Shown: positions 7,907 through 16,325 of the stretch, piece after piece
Numbering within the stretch: position 1 is the stretch's first letter
Layout of the letters: each line of letters begins with the position of its first letter
Assembly (NCBI GenBank): GCA_025463125.1
Contig: JAOAPX010000163.1
Location: 1-44,482 of the forward strand
Origin: Acidobacteriota bacterium
Lineage (GTDB): Bacteria; Acidobacteriota; Blastocatellia; Pyrinomonadales; Pyrinomonadaceae
Direction: 5' to 3'
Length of the DNA: 44,482 nucleotides
The notes under the pieces: generated by a model
What the model saw: only the letters and a program-made list of their open reading frames with translations
Told to the model about the DNA's origin: nothing
Database searches by the model: none
Program-made: the position numbers and the translations under genes

Positions 7907-10096
7907 TTACCTCAAAGCAAAATGTAAAGTAGTATCGCCAAGCCGAATTTTATCGCCGTTTGCCAGCACATGCGGATGATGCGGCTGCAATCGAATCGTT
8001 TCGCTGACTGCCGGAATTACGACCGTTCCGTTTGATGACCCTAAATCCTCAACCATATAAATGCTTCCGTCGCGCCATATTCGAGCGTGGCGCCGCGAGA
8101 TTTTTGTTTGCGGATCGAATTTCGACAAATCCACTTCCGGGAAAATATTCGACATCGGGTCGCGTCTGCCGAGCAGGTTTTCTTCTTTATCGAGATTGAA
8201 AACAGGCGATTCCAGCTCGTTTGTGCCGAGAATCATCAGCTTGGCGGTAACGGCTGCGTTCGAGTAGATTTCCGAATGAACGCCTTTTTGCGAAAGCGGC
8301 TGGCGCGAGCCGCAAAAAGCGCAGAACATATCGGTCGCCATAATTCTTTGTCCGCAAAAACCGCAAAAAACCGATTGATTTTCCAAACCGACCGAAGCGG
8401 GAGTTTCTTTTATACCGTAAGTCACTCTGCCCGCTTTCAAATTTTCAAAATGTTCTTCCAGAACGCGGCGCATTTCTCCAGCCGAAGAAAACCGGCTCTG
8501 AACGTTATACTCGACCGAGCGCATCAGGATTTTTTCGATCTGATCGGAAAGCGCCGAATTTATCTGACGCGGGCGCGGATTTTTTTGAAAATCGAAGATC
8601 AGCAGCGGGTTGCTTTGCGGATCGGCTCCGGTCAAAAGATGAAACATCGTCGAACCCAAACTGTAAATATCCGAGCGCGGCTCGACGTTTCCGCTGAAAA
8701 GCTCCGGCGGCGCGTAGCCCATCGTGCCGACCGCCGTCACGCCTTTTTCTTCTTTATTGACCGAGCGGGCAATGCCGAAATCGATCAGCATAACGCGCCC
8801 GGTATTGCCGTCAATCATTACATTCGAAGGCTTCAAGTCACGATAAACGATTGTCGTCGGGCGGTTATGCAAATAATCGAGAACGTCCGCGATCTGAATC
8901 GCCCACTCGGTAACGCTTCGCTCGTCGATCTTGCCTTCGGGCGCGGACCGCAAACGGGCTGAAAGATCGCCGCCCGAAATATATTTCATCACCAGATAAA
9001 AACGGCTTTCCTTTTCATCGTAGAAATAATCGTAGATCGTCGGGATCGAAGGATGATCGAGCGTCGATAAAATCATCGATTCGCGCTTGAAATCATTGAT
9101 CGCTTTTTCCTGCTGCTCGTCTTCGATATACGACTGCACCATTTCTTTGACGGCGCGCAAAACTCCGCCGAGATTATTATCGCTCGCCAGATACACCGCG
9201 CCCATTCCGCCGCCGCCGATCTTTCTGATTATTTCGTAGCGACCGTTTAAGATGATTCCTTCTTCGAGCGGTTTTAATTTCGCAGATTTTTTTCCGTCCG
9301 TATCGCCGATGCCGAAATTCGGCATCGTTTTGGAACGGGCGGGCGGCAGATGAACGACGTTATTCCTTGAAGCGGATCTCAATTCTTCGGATACCGGTTT
9401 GTCGGAAACGGAATGGCTTTCTATAATTCGCACCGAATCGAACACTGACTTTGACGGAGGCTCCGGCATTTCCAATTCTTCCGAAGGCTTCGCGATTCCA
9501 GCTTCGATCGGGGAAACATTCGCTTCTGGCGAAGCGGGCTCGCGCGGCGTATCTCGCTCGACTTCGTTTTTTTCAGAAGCTTGCGCCGATTGTTTTGCGA
9601 GCAAAGGCGAAATATAAGGAATGGTCGAGCTGAATTCGTCAGTATCGGTTATTTCGAGCAAATCATTTTCCTGCTCGACCTTGACCGGCTGCCGGTTTTG
9701 AGCACTTTCGGCTGCAAAATCATGCGCGGGTTCCGCGTTTGATTCGGGATTTTCATTTTTTTCAGATTCAGAGAGCGCAGGCGCGCCGCCATGCATATCT
9801 CGATTAAAAACAGTTTCCTGCGATTTCATATTTTCAGACTTATTAAACTGAAAATCGATCGATTCGGTCTTTGAGCTCAAATTTTCTTTTGTACCCGTCA
9901 ACCCGTAATCTTCAGTTTTTGCATCCTCGCTTTCCGAAACGTTTTCGTCAATCGGGGAAAGCTGTATTTCAGACGCATCAACGCCGTCTCCCGATTCGTT
10001 TTCGGCGGCAAGAGCCGCTTTCAGGGAAATTCCGCAATACGGGCAAAATATATCTATCGGCGCGACTTCTGAGCCGCATTCATAACAATAAGCCAT
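7907..10096 (-). CDS. Ser/Thr protein kinase with two zinc ribbons and a C-terminal FHA domain
   Basis: A soluble 729-residue kinase. A zinc ribbon at residues 4-21 (C4, C7, C18, C21) is followed by a long acidic, Ser/Glu-rich linker to about 280. The kinase domain spans about 285-550: the glycine loop is GGGGMG (294-299), the catalytic lysine is K317 in AVKEM, the catalytic loop is YRDLKPSN (Asp 420), the DFG is at 439-441, and the activation segment ends in GTMGYAPPE. A second zinc ribbon (C578, C581, C592, C595) precedes an FHA domain (about 640-725) with SRRHARI and LGSSNGT. All residues needed for activity are present. Unlike PknB, it has no membrane helix and no PASTA repeats. It is the second gene of the operon, 24 bases after the FHA protein. 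Its own FHA domain could bind autophosphorylated threonines in the linker. Confidence 0.94.
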   Translation of the reverse strand: MAYCYECGSEVAPIDIFCPYCGISLKAALAAENESGDGVDASEIQLSPIDENVSESEDAKTEDYGLTGTKENLSSKTESIDFQFNKSENMKSQETVFNRDMHGGAPALSESEKNENPESNAEPAHDFAAESAQNRQPVKVEQENDLLEITDTDEFSSTIPYISPLLAKQSAQASEKNEVERDTPREPASPEANVSPIEAGIAKPSEELEMPEPPSKSVFDSVRIIESHSVSDKPVSEELRSASRNNVVHLPPARSKTMPNFGIGDTDGKKSAKLKPLEEGIILNGRYEIIRKIGGGGMGAVYLASDNNLGGVLRAVKEMVQSYIEDEQQEKAINDFKRESMILSTLDHPSIPTIYDYFYDEKESRFYLVMKYISGGDLSARLRSAPEGKIDERSVTEWAIQIADVLDYLHNRPTTIVYRDLKPSNVMIDGNTGRVMLIDFGIARSVNKEEKGVTAVGTMGYAPPELFSGNVEPRSDIYSLGSTMFHLLTGADPQSNPLLIFDFQKNPRPRQINSALSDQIEKILMRSVEYNVQSRFSSAGEMRRVLEEHFENLKAGRVTYGIKETPASVGLENQSVFCGFCGQRIMATDMFCAFCGSRQPLSQKGVHSEIYSNAAVTAKLMILGTNELESPVFNLDKEENLLGRRDPMSNIFPEVDLSKFDPQTKISRRHARIWRDGSIYMVEDLGSSNGTVVIPAVSETIRLQPHHPHVLANGDKIRLGDTTLHFALR

Positions 10097-10120
10097 TAGT
10101 TTAAATGAAACTTTTTGATT

Positions 10121-10696
10121 TTAATCATTAATAAAAAACCGTAAAAATGTTTTCCCGACAATAATTTCGTCGTTATTATTCAAAGGCTGCCGGTTTCCCG
10201 GGATAAGACGTCTTCCGCGATTAACAAAAGTTCCGTTCGTCGAACCGAGGTCTTCTATCGTATATCTTCCTTGATGCAAAACGATGCGCGCGTGTCGCCG
10301 GGAAACTTTAGCTTCAGAATCATACGCATCGAGGTCTACGTCCGGGAAAACCCCGTTGTCGGCATCCCACCGCCCGATAAAAGATTCGTCGGCGGAAAGT
10401 GAAAATTCCGTTCCGATAGATTCGCCCCGTTCGATGACAAGACGCGCGTGAATACCTTTTTTCTTCGAATCGCTTTCCAGTTTAAAGTTATCTTCGGTTT
10501 TTAATTCTTCGACAATTGCCGGCACTCCGACCGACGTCACATTCGCTCCGCGAAAAATCGGAGTTTCAGGATATTGTGGTTGAAAATTCGAAGCATCGGT
10601 TTTCGTATCTGTTTTATTTTGCAGCTTTGAGCCGCATTCATCGCAGTATTGCGAACCGCCTGGATTTTCCGTACCGCAAGTCTGGCATTTTATCAT
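10121..10696 (-). CDS. Zinc-ribbon plus FHA domain protein
   Basis: A 191-residue cytoplasmic adaptor. A zinc ribbon at residues 4-21 (C4, C7, C18, C21) has the same spacing as the kinase's first ribbon. An FHA domain covers about 85-190 (FIGRWDADNG, SRRHARIVL, LGSTNGTFVNRG), joined by a short polar linker. The domain closely resembles the kinase's C-terminal FHA, both sharing the pattern F-P-x-V-D-L then S-R-R-H-A-R-I, so the two probably arose by duplication. FHA domains bind phosphothreonine, so this is a likely reader or substrate of the adjacent kinase. An AAGGAAA ribosome binding site lies 8 bases before the ATG. It is the first gene of the signalling operon. Confidence 0.9.
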   Translation of the reverse strand: MIKCQTCGTENPGGSQYCDECGSKLQNKTDTKTDASNFQPQYPETPIFRGANVTSVGVPAIVEELKTEDNFKLESDSKKKGIHARLVIERGESIGTEFSLSADESFIGRWDADNGVFPDVDLDAYDSEAKVSRRHARIVLHQGRYTIEDLGSTNGTFVNRGRRLIPGNRQPLNNNDEIIVGKTFLRFFIND

Positions 10697-10747
10697 CTTT
10701 TGTTTTCCTTGCGTGTTTATTGATTTGAACTTTATTTGGCAAAAAAT

Positions 10748-10776
10748 ATTTTACCTCGTAAATGAATGTTCGTAAA
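10748..10776 (-). promoter_or_regulatory. Candidate sigma-70-type promoter of the FHA/kinase operon
   Basis: Read on the minus strand, TTTACG (10776-10771) and TAAAAT (10753-10748) are separated by exactly 17 bases. They match the -35 and -10 hexamers at 4/6 and 5/6 positions. The resulting leader before the ATG at 10696 would be about 45 bases. Confidence 0.42.
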
Positions 10777-10938
10777 TCTTAGATTGATTGTTCCTTAATT
10801 TCAAAGGTATTTTCTTTTTATCAATTTATAACAAATCATTTGCCCGTTGAAAGAAAAAACCGGGCTGTTTAATATTAAATAGAATTTTCCGGCTTTGGAG
10901 CGCCGCCGCTATTTTTGTTTTTCTGCAAAAACACTTTT

Positions 10939-10953
10939 TTGAAACTCTTTCAA
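10939..10953. promoter_or_regulatory. Dyad symmetry TTGAAA-CTC-TTTCAA
   Basis: A perfect 6-bp inverted repeat with a 3-base centre lies about 100 bases before the macA-like ATG. It overlaps a second possible hairpin (GAAACT/AGTTTC, 10941-10958). It could be an operator, but nothing in the sequence identifies the regulator. Confidence 0.3.
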
Positions 10954-11050
10954 GTTTCCATTCGTAAAGTTGAAATAACGCTTTAATACATAAATATTTG
11001 CGTTACACCCTATAAAGAAATTTAACGCCACGCAAAGAGGATATATAAAT

Positions 11051-12637
11051 ATGGCTGTCAGCCGTAAAGGTAAAATTGTTATCGGAGTCTCGGTTCTTCT
11101 TTTAACGACGCTCATTATAGTCGTCACGATATTCGCCACCAAAAAAGACAGCCCGGAAGTTACGATTGTAAAGGTCGAACCAAGGCGCGAGCTGCGCTCG
11201 ACCGTTACGGCTTCGGGCGAAGTCAGACCGATTCAGTTTATGAACCTGACCAGCGAAGTTCAGGGACGAATTGAAGAAATAAGAGTTAAAGAAGGCGATG
11301 CCGTTCAGCAGGGTCAGGTTTTGGTCAGGCTCGATCCCGACCAGCTCGAATCAAACACCGACGCGCAAATCGCCGCCGTTCAGGCGTCGCAAAACGAATC
11401 GGAAGTTTCCCGCTCGCAAATTTCCGCCGCTCAAAATCAATTGTCGCAGGCGCAGCAGGGCTTAAACGCCTCGCAGGCTTCAGTCGATACGGCAATGCAG
11501 CAGGTCGCTTCGGCGCGTCAGCAGGTCGTCTCCGCTCAAACCGAAGTCGATCGCGCCCAGGTTGATTTAAACACATCGCAGCGTGAACTGAAACGAACGA
11601 CTGATTTGCTCGAAGCCGGAGTCGCGTCGCGCTCGGAATTCGACGCGGCGAAAGATCGCGTTGAAACGGCGCAGGTCGCGCTTCGAAACGCGCAGGCGCG
11701 GCTTAAATCCCAGCAGCTCGGCATCAACGAATCGCAGGCGCGCGTCAACGAATCGCGCGCACGCGCACGCCAGCAGGAAGTCGCCGTTCGAGACGCGCGC
11801 CGCGCTGTCGAAACGGCGAGCTTGAGCGCCGGCGCCAGCGCCAGCCGCGCCAATCAGGCTGCGGCGGTTCTTCGCGGTTCGCGCAATCAGCGGGATAAAA
11901 CCACGGTCGTCGCGCCGATCAACGGAATTATCGCTGAAATCCCTTCTAAAGTCGGAACCTTCGCCGTCGCGGGACTTTCGACAACCGCTTTAATGACGAT
12001 TGCCGATATGTCGAACGTCAACGTCGAAGTAAAAGTTGACGAGACGGAGATCGACAAAGTCGAAGTCGGTCAGCCGGTCAAAGTAAAAGTCGATGCTTTC
12101 GGCGATACCGAGATTGTCGGCGAAGTCAGGCAGAAAACGCCTCTCGCCGTCGGCAAATCGCAAACTTCCGGCGGGCTTTCCACGAACATCAACGTTCAGG
12201 AAGCCAAAGAGTTTCGCGTCGTCATCGAACTTGTGAATTTATCCGACGAAACGCGAGACAGCTTGCGTCCGGGAATGAGCGCGACCGCCGTTATCACGAC
12301 TAAAACCGCTGAAAACGTGCTCGCCGTTCCGCTTCAGGCTGTTATTGAAAAGAAACCGGAAACGCCCGCGTCAATTTCGCCGGGTCAAACGCCCGCGCCG
12401 ACGCCGGCGGATAAACCTAAACCGGTTAAAGGCGTTTACATTCTCCAGGATAATAAAGCCAAGTTCGTCGAAGTCGAAACCGGCATTACCGGCGAATCCG
12501 ATGTTCAAATAACGGCTGGGCTTTCCGAAGGTCAGGAAGTAATAACAGGTCCGAGCCGTATCTTAAACACGCTCAAAGAGGACATGGTCGTCAAAAAACA
12601 AACGAAAAAAGAAGGCGAAAACGCCAATAAATCATAA
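11051..12637 (+). CDS. MacA-like periplasmic adaptor (HlyD/RND-type membrane fusion protein)
   Basis: A 528-residue adaptor with a short cytoplasmic start and one membrane helix (about residues 8-29, IVIGVSVLLLTTLIIVVTIF). The first lipoyl half follows (GEVRPIQFMNLTSEVQGRI, KEGDAVQQGQVLVRLDP). A very long Gln/Ala/Arg-rich coiled-coil hairpin spans about 85-290. The second lipoyl half (TTVVAPINGIIAEIPSKVGTF) and the beta-barrel and membrane-proximal domains follow. A Pro-rich insert sits near 440-460. The protein links an inner-membrane ABC exporter to an outer-membrane channel. The hairpin is longer than I would expect for E. coli MacA. The ATPase follows 59 bases later, and two permeases follow that. 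No TolC-like gene is in the window. Confidence 0.9.
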   Translation: MAVSRKGKIVIGVSVLLLTTLIIVVTIFATKKDSPEVTIVKVEPRRELRSTVTASGEVRPIQFMNLTSEVQGRIEEIRVKEGDAVQQGQVLVRLDPDQLESNTDAQIAAVQASQNESEVSRSQISAAQNQLSQAQQGLNASQASVDTAMQQVASARQQVVSAQTEVDRAQVDLNTSQRELKRTTDLLEAGVASRSEFDAAKDRVETAQVALRNAQARLKSQQLGINESQARVNESRARARQQEVAVRDARRAVETASLSAGASASRANQAAAVLRGSRNQRDKTTVVAPINGIIAEIPSKVGTFAVAGLSTTALMTIADMSNVNVEVKVDETEIDKVEVGQPVKVKVDAFGDTEIVGEVRQKTPLAVGKSQTSGGLSTNINVQEAKEFRVVIELVNLSDETRDSLRPGMSATAVITTKTAENVLAVPLQAVIEKKPETPASISPGQTPAPTPADKPKPVKGVYILQDNKAKFVEVETGITGESDVQITAGLSEGQEVITGPSRILNTLKEDMVVKKQTKKEGENANKS

Positions 12638-12696
12638 GGAACCGGAAGCAGGGTTTTAAGGTTTGAAAATTTTAAATCTTAAACTTTGCTTTTTTC

Positions 12697-13464
12697 GTGC
12701 CTGATCCAGATATGTATAGATTTATGGAAAAAGAAAACGGTCATCATCAAACGGCTGAAAGCGCCGGGCTTGCAACAGGCGAAGCTTTAATTTCGATGCG
12801 CGACATCTGGAAAACTTACCAGATGGGCACCGAACAGCTGCACGCGCTGCGCGGCGTTTCTTTTGATGTTAAAAAGGGCGAATATTTAGCGATTATCGGT
12901 CCTTCGGGTTCGGGAAAATCGACTTTGATGAATCTGATCGGCTGTCTCGATTCGCCGAGCAAAGGGCAATATTGGATTAACGGTCATCAGGTCGCCGAAA
13001 TGACCGACGACGAATTAGCCCGGATTCGCAACAAGGAAATCGGTTTCGTTTTTCAGACGTTTAATCTTCTGGCTCGCGCGACGGCTCTTCATAACGTCGA
13101 GCTTCCTTTGATTTACGCCGGGATGCGTTCGGCTGAAAGGCAGGAAAAAGCGCACGCCGCGCTCGCTTCGGTCGAACTCGGCGACCGCGTAACGCATCGC
13201 CCGAATGAGCTTTCCGGCGGTCAGCGCCAGCGCGTCGCCATCGCCCGCGCTCTTGTCAATCATCCTTCGATCCTGCTTGCGGACGAGCCGACCGGCGCGC
13301 TCGACACGAAAACGAGTATGGAAATTATGGCTCTTTTTGAAAAACTGCACGAAGAAGGCAACACGATTATTCTCGTCACGCACGAACACGATATAGCCGA
13401 ACGAGCGCATCGCGTTATCACGATTCGCGACGGCGAAATCGAAAAAGACGAGCGAATCAGGTAG
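12697..13464 (+). CDS. ABC transporter ATP-binding protein (MacB/LolD type)
   Basis: A 255-residue ATPase of the MacB/LolD/FtsE class. Residues from about 32 onward read [20 protein letters not shown]. Walker A is GPSGSGKST, the Q-loop lies in [10 protein letters not shown], the signature is [15 protein letters not shown], Walker B is [12 protein letters not shown], and the H-loop is THEHD. The start is uncertain: GTG 12697, ATG 12712 and ATG 12724 are all in frame, and none has a good ribosome binding site. The N-terminal 25 residues are unlike the family and may be partly untranslated. It works with the two separate permeases downstream to power MacB-type mechanotransmission or lipoprotein-type extraction. 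An intrinsic terminator follows the stop codon. Confidence 0.92.
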   Translation: MPDPDMYRFMEKENGHHQTAESAGLATGEALISMRDIWKTYQMGTEQLHALRGVSFDVKKGEYLAIIGPSGSGKSTLMNLIGCLDSPSKGQYWINGHQVAEMTDDELARIRNKEIGFVFQTFNLLARATALHNVELPLIYAGMRSAERQEKAHAALASVELGDRVTHRPNELSGGQRQRVAIARALVNHPSILLADEPTGALDTKTSMEIMALFEKLHEEGNTIILVTHEHDIAERAHRVITIRDGEIEKDERIR

Positions 13465-13490
13465 TTTTTTGGGAAAACACAAACGCGTTC

Positions 13491-13526
13491 AGGCAAAACT
13501 GTAATGGTTTTGCCTTTTCTTTTTTA
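13491..13526 (+). terminator. Intrinsic terminator between ATPase and permease genes
   Basis: AGGCAAAAC (13491-13499) pairs perfectly with GTTTTGCCT (13507-13515) across a 7-base loop. A T-rich tract TTTCTTTTTT follows immediately. It sits inside what is functionally one transporter locus, so it separates the adaptor/ATPase transcript from the permeases, or attenuates read-through. Confidence 0.7.
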
Positions 13527-13651
13527 TTCTTTTTAGATCTGCCGCATTTCCCGCATACCGATTCGCGCCTTTATATAATTTCAACACCTTTAGAAATTGT
13601 CGAGAAATCGGCGACGAATTCACTTCAATAAACCTTTTCCGGCATCTCGCG

Positions 13652-13657
13652 TATAAT
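13652..13657 (+). promoter_or_regulatory. Candidate promoter (-10 TATAAT) for the permease genes
   Basis: A perfect TATAAT lies 35 bases before the ATG at 13692, giving a leader of about 28 bases. No convincing -35 hexamer is seen 17 bases upstream. Its position after the terminator at 13491-13526 supports separate transcription of the permeases. Confidence 0.42.
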
Positions 13658-13691
13658 AGAAACAGAAGCCTTTCTTTTTCTATTATTTTTA

Positions 13692-14927
13692 ATGAATTTA
13701 ACTGAAACCTTAAAACTTGCTCTTGCAGCAATTACGGCGCATAAACTCCGTTCTTTTTTGACTCTTTTAGGAATGATCATCGGCGTGACGGCGTTTATGG
13801 TCGTGCTTTCCGTTTTGCAGGGATTCAATTCGTATATTGACGAAAAAATCGCCGGAATCGGCTCAAATTCATTTACCGTGATGAGGTTCGGTTTTGAAGA
13901 TTTCAAAGACACCGACACGATCAACGCGGCGCAGCGGCGCAATAAGGAATTGACCTTTGACGAGCTGGAATACATTCGCGACCATTCGCAGCTGATCGAC
14001 AAAATCGGAGCCAAAGCAAATCCGAACACGCGGGAATTACAGCGCAACGACATAATTTTGCAGGACGTAACAATTGACGGAGCCGAGCCGGTTATCAGCG
14101 AAATCGAAAACATCGATATTGCCGAAGGGCGTTATTTCACGGAATCGGAAAATAATAATTCGATGCGCGTCGCCTTTATCGGTTCGGACGTGGCGAGAAA
14201 ACTTTTCCCTTTCGGCTCGCCGATCGGCGAAGAATTTACGATGCAGGGCATACCTTACAGGGTGATCGGCGTTCGTGTTGAAAAAGGAACGGTTTTCGGA
14301 CAGCCGCAGGATATGTTCGTCCAGCTGCCGATAAAAACTTACGGCACGAATTTTGGCGGTTTGACGAGAAGCCGCAGCCTTAATTTCGTGGGAATGCCGA
14401 AATCTCCGCAGCTTTTCAACGACGCGGTCGAAGAAGCCAGAACTTTGATGCGGATAAAACGCAAGCTTTCTTCCGGCGAAAAAGACAATTTCGGAATCTT
14501 TACGCCCGACGCCATCTCAAACTTGCGAAACAGCATTTTGGGTCCGGTTTTTATCGTTATTCTAACCGTGCCGGGAATCGCTCTTCTGGTCGGCGCGATC
14601 GTCATTATGAATATCATGCTGGTTTCCGTAACCGAACGCACAAAAGAAATCGGCATCAGAAAAAGTTTGGGCGCGCGGCAATCCGACATTTTGAAACAGT
14701 TTCTTTTCGAATCGATGACGCTTTCGGCGATCGGCGGAATCATCGGTTTGATTATGGCGAAACTGCTCGGGTTTATAATCACCGTTTACGTTATAAAAAC
14801 CGTTATCCCGTGGTACGCGGCGGTTATCTCAATCGGTGTTTCGACGCTGGTCGGAGCCGGAGCCGGGCTTTTTCCAGCATGGAAAGCCGCGCGCCTCGAC
14901 CCGATCGAAGCTTTAAGAGCGGATTAA
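13692..14927 (+). CDS. ABC transporter permease, MacB/FtsX-like (first)
   Basis: A 411-residue permease with the MacB topology. A first membrane helix lies near residues 20-42 (LRSFLTLLGMIIGVTAFMVVLSVL). A large periplasmic domain (about 45-285) follows, with AEGRYFTESENNNSMRVAFIGSDVA. Three C-terminal membrane helices (about 285-405) belong to the FtsX domain. The coupling segment VTERTKEIGIRKSLGARQSDIL contacts the ATPase. In E. coli MacB the ATPase and permease are fused; here they are separate and there are two permeases, so the transporter may be a heterodimer. The second permease starts 68 bases downstream. The substrate is not evident. Confidence 0.9.
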   Translation: MNLTETLKLALAAITAHKLRSFLTLLGMIIGVTAFMVVLSVLQGFNSYIDEKIAGIGSNSFTVMRFGFEDFKDTDTINAAQRRNKELTFDELEYIRDHSQLIDKIGAKANPNTRELQRNDIILQDVTIDGAEPVISEIENIDIAEGRYFTESENNNSMRVAFIGSDVARKLFPFGSPIGEEFTMQGIPYRVIGVRVEKGTVFGQPQDMFVQLPIKTYGTNFGGLTRSRSLNFVGMPKSPQLFNDAVEEARTLMRIKRKLSSGEKDNFGIFTPDAISNLRNSILGPVFIVILTVPGIALLVGAIVIMNIMLVSVTERTKEIGIRKSLGARQSDILKQFLFESMTLSAIGGIIGLIMAKLLGFIITVYVIKTVIPWYAAVISIGVSTLVGAGAGLFPAWKAARLDPIEALRAD

Positions 14928-14995
14928 AATTATTTTCTATTTAACATTTTTCTTAACGGTGAAAGAATAAACATCGGCAGACCGGCTTAATATTT

Positions 14996-16252
14996 ATGGG
15001 ACTTTTCGGCACGAACTTTATCGAAAATCTAAAAATGGCGCTCGCGACTTTGCGCAGCAATAAGCTGCGCTCGTTTTTGACGATTTTCGGAGTCATCATC
15101 GGCGTTATCACCGTTATGCTCATTTCTTCGATTATCAGCGGAATCGATTCGGCGGTAAAAAAGCAAGTCGAATCTTTCGGCACGAACACGATTATTCTGC
15201 GCAAATACGATATTTCGGTCGGACCGAGAAATCGTACGCAGGAAGAAAGAATGCGAAAACCTTTCACGATCGAAGACGCCGAAGCTTTGAAAAAACTTTC
15301 GACCATCGAAACCGCCGTTCCGTTTCTAAATATTTCCACTAATTTTTTCGGACAAAGAATTCTCGTAACAGGCAAAAACGGCAAGACTTCGACATCGGTA
15401 AATTTGCTCGGAACGCTGCCGGAAGTCGAAAAAGTCGGAAGCGAAGTTTTAATGGAAGGGCGCTGGTTTACGCAAGGCGAAAGCGATTCGAAAACGGATG
15501 TTTGCCTGATCGGATCGTCTGTCGTCGATGCGTATTTTCCATACGAGTCGCCGATCGGTAAAACTTTGGAAATCGGCGGGCGCGAATTTCGCGTGATCGG
15601 CGTGCTGCAAAAACGCGAGCAGCTTTTCGGCGGCGGAAACAACGACCAGAGCAACACCATTTACATGCCGATCGGCGCGGCTTTGCGCCTGAAACCTTAC
15701 GCCGAAGATTTATATATTTACGCTATTGCTAAAATCGGGATGCTCGACGTAGCAAAAGATCAGGTTCAGGATCTTTTGCGCGTTCGCCGCCAGGTTCCGT
15801 TCGGCGAACCGAACAATTTCGGGATGGAAACGGCGGAAAGCATTATTTCCACTTTTCGCTCGATTACAGCCGGAGTAGCGATGGCGATGGTCGTGATTTC
15901 TTCGATCGGTTTGATGATCGGCGGTATCGGCGTTATGAATATTATGCTCGTATCAGTGACCGAACGCACGAGAGAAATCGGTATCAGAAAAGCCATCGGC
16001 GCAAAGCAGAGCGATATTTTAATGCAGTTTTTGATTGAAGCGGCGACTTTAACCGGGCTCGGCGGGCTTATCGGGCTGCTTATCGGCTGGGCTTTAACGC
16101 TTTTAATCGCGCTCGTATTTCCTTCGAACGTACCCTGGTGGGCGCCGCCGCTCGGCTTTTTCGCGAGCGTCGGAATCGGTATAGTTTTCGGGCTTTTCCC
16201 GGCTTGGAAAGCGGCGCGGCTTGATCCGATCGAATCGCTCAGGTATGAATAA
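14996..16252 (+). CDS. ABC transporter permease, MacB/FtsX-like (second)
   Basis: A 418-residue paralogue of the preceding permease, with the same layout. A first helix (LRSFLTIFGVIIGVITVMLISSI) is followed by a periplasmic MacB_PCD-like domain to about residue 285, with MEGRWFTQGESDSKTDVCLIG. The C-terminal FtsX domain has three helices and the coupling motif VTERTREIGIRKAIGAKQSDIL. Both permeases end in the FPAWKAARLDPIE sequence typical of the family. The similarity at both ends points to tandem duplication. No ribosome binding site is obvious. It ends the plus-strand operon and is followed by a strong terminator. Confidence 0.9.
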   Translation: MGLFGTNFIENLKMALATLRSNKLRSFLTIFGVIIGVITVMLISSIISGIDSAVKKQVESFGTNTIILRKYDISVGPRNRTQEERMRKPFTIEDAEALKKLSTIETAVPFLNISTNFFGQRILVTGKNGKTSTSVNLLGTLPEVEKVGSEVLMEGRWFTQGESDSKTDVCLIGSSVVDAYFPYESPIGKTLEIGGREFRVIGVLQKREQLFGGGNNDQSNTIYMPIGAALRLKPYAEDLYIYAIAKIGMLDVAKDQVQDLLRVRRQVPFGEPNNFGMETAESIISTFRSITAGVAMAMVVISSIGLMIGGIGVMNIMLVSVTERTREIGIRKAIGAKQSDILMQFLIEAATLTGLGGLIGLLIGWALTLLIALVFPSNVPWWAPPLGFFASVGIGIVFGLFPAWKAARLDPIESLRYE

Positions 16253-16270
16253 ATTAAAGTTTTGAATAGA

Positions 16271-16310
16271 AAAAGGGCGTTGCGGTCAAGTTTAATCGCA
16301 ACGCCCTTTT
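16271..16310. terminator. Bidirectional intrinsic terminator
   Basis: The arms 16271-16284 and 16297-16310 pair perfectly over 14 bp (AAAAGGGCGTTGCG) with a 12-base loop. The A/T ends give a T-run on either strand. It sits between the convergent permease and Yip1 genes. Confidence 0.85.
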
Positions 16311-16325
16311 CAATTTTTACTTCGA

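Larger units (their letters stand above)
10697..11050. other. Divergent intergenic region between the FHA operon and the macA-like gene
   Basis: A 354-base AT-rich gap with no supported gene. It holds a candidate minus-strand promoter for the FHA operon and a dyad at 10939-10953. A ribosome binding site AAAGAGG lies at 11034-11040, 10 bases before the macA-like ATG. I see no tRNA or riboswitch-like structure. Confidence 0.6.

Noticed and set aside
8087-8962. 291-codon plus-strand open frame opposite the kinase gene
   Set aside because: Antisense to the kinase catalytic domain; Arg/Phe/His-rich shadow translation without start signal.
10121-10696. Zinc-ribbon/FHA protein as a fragment broken off the kinase
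   Set aside because: It has its own ribosome binding site, start and complete FHA domain, so it is an intact duplicate and not a pseudogene.
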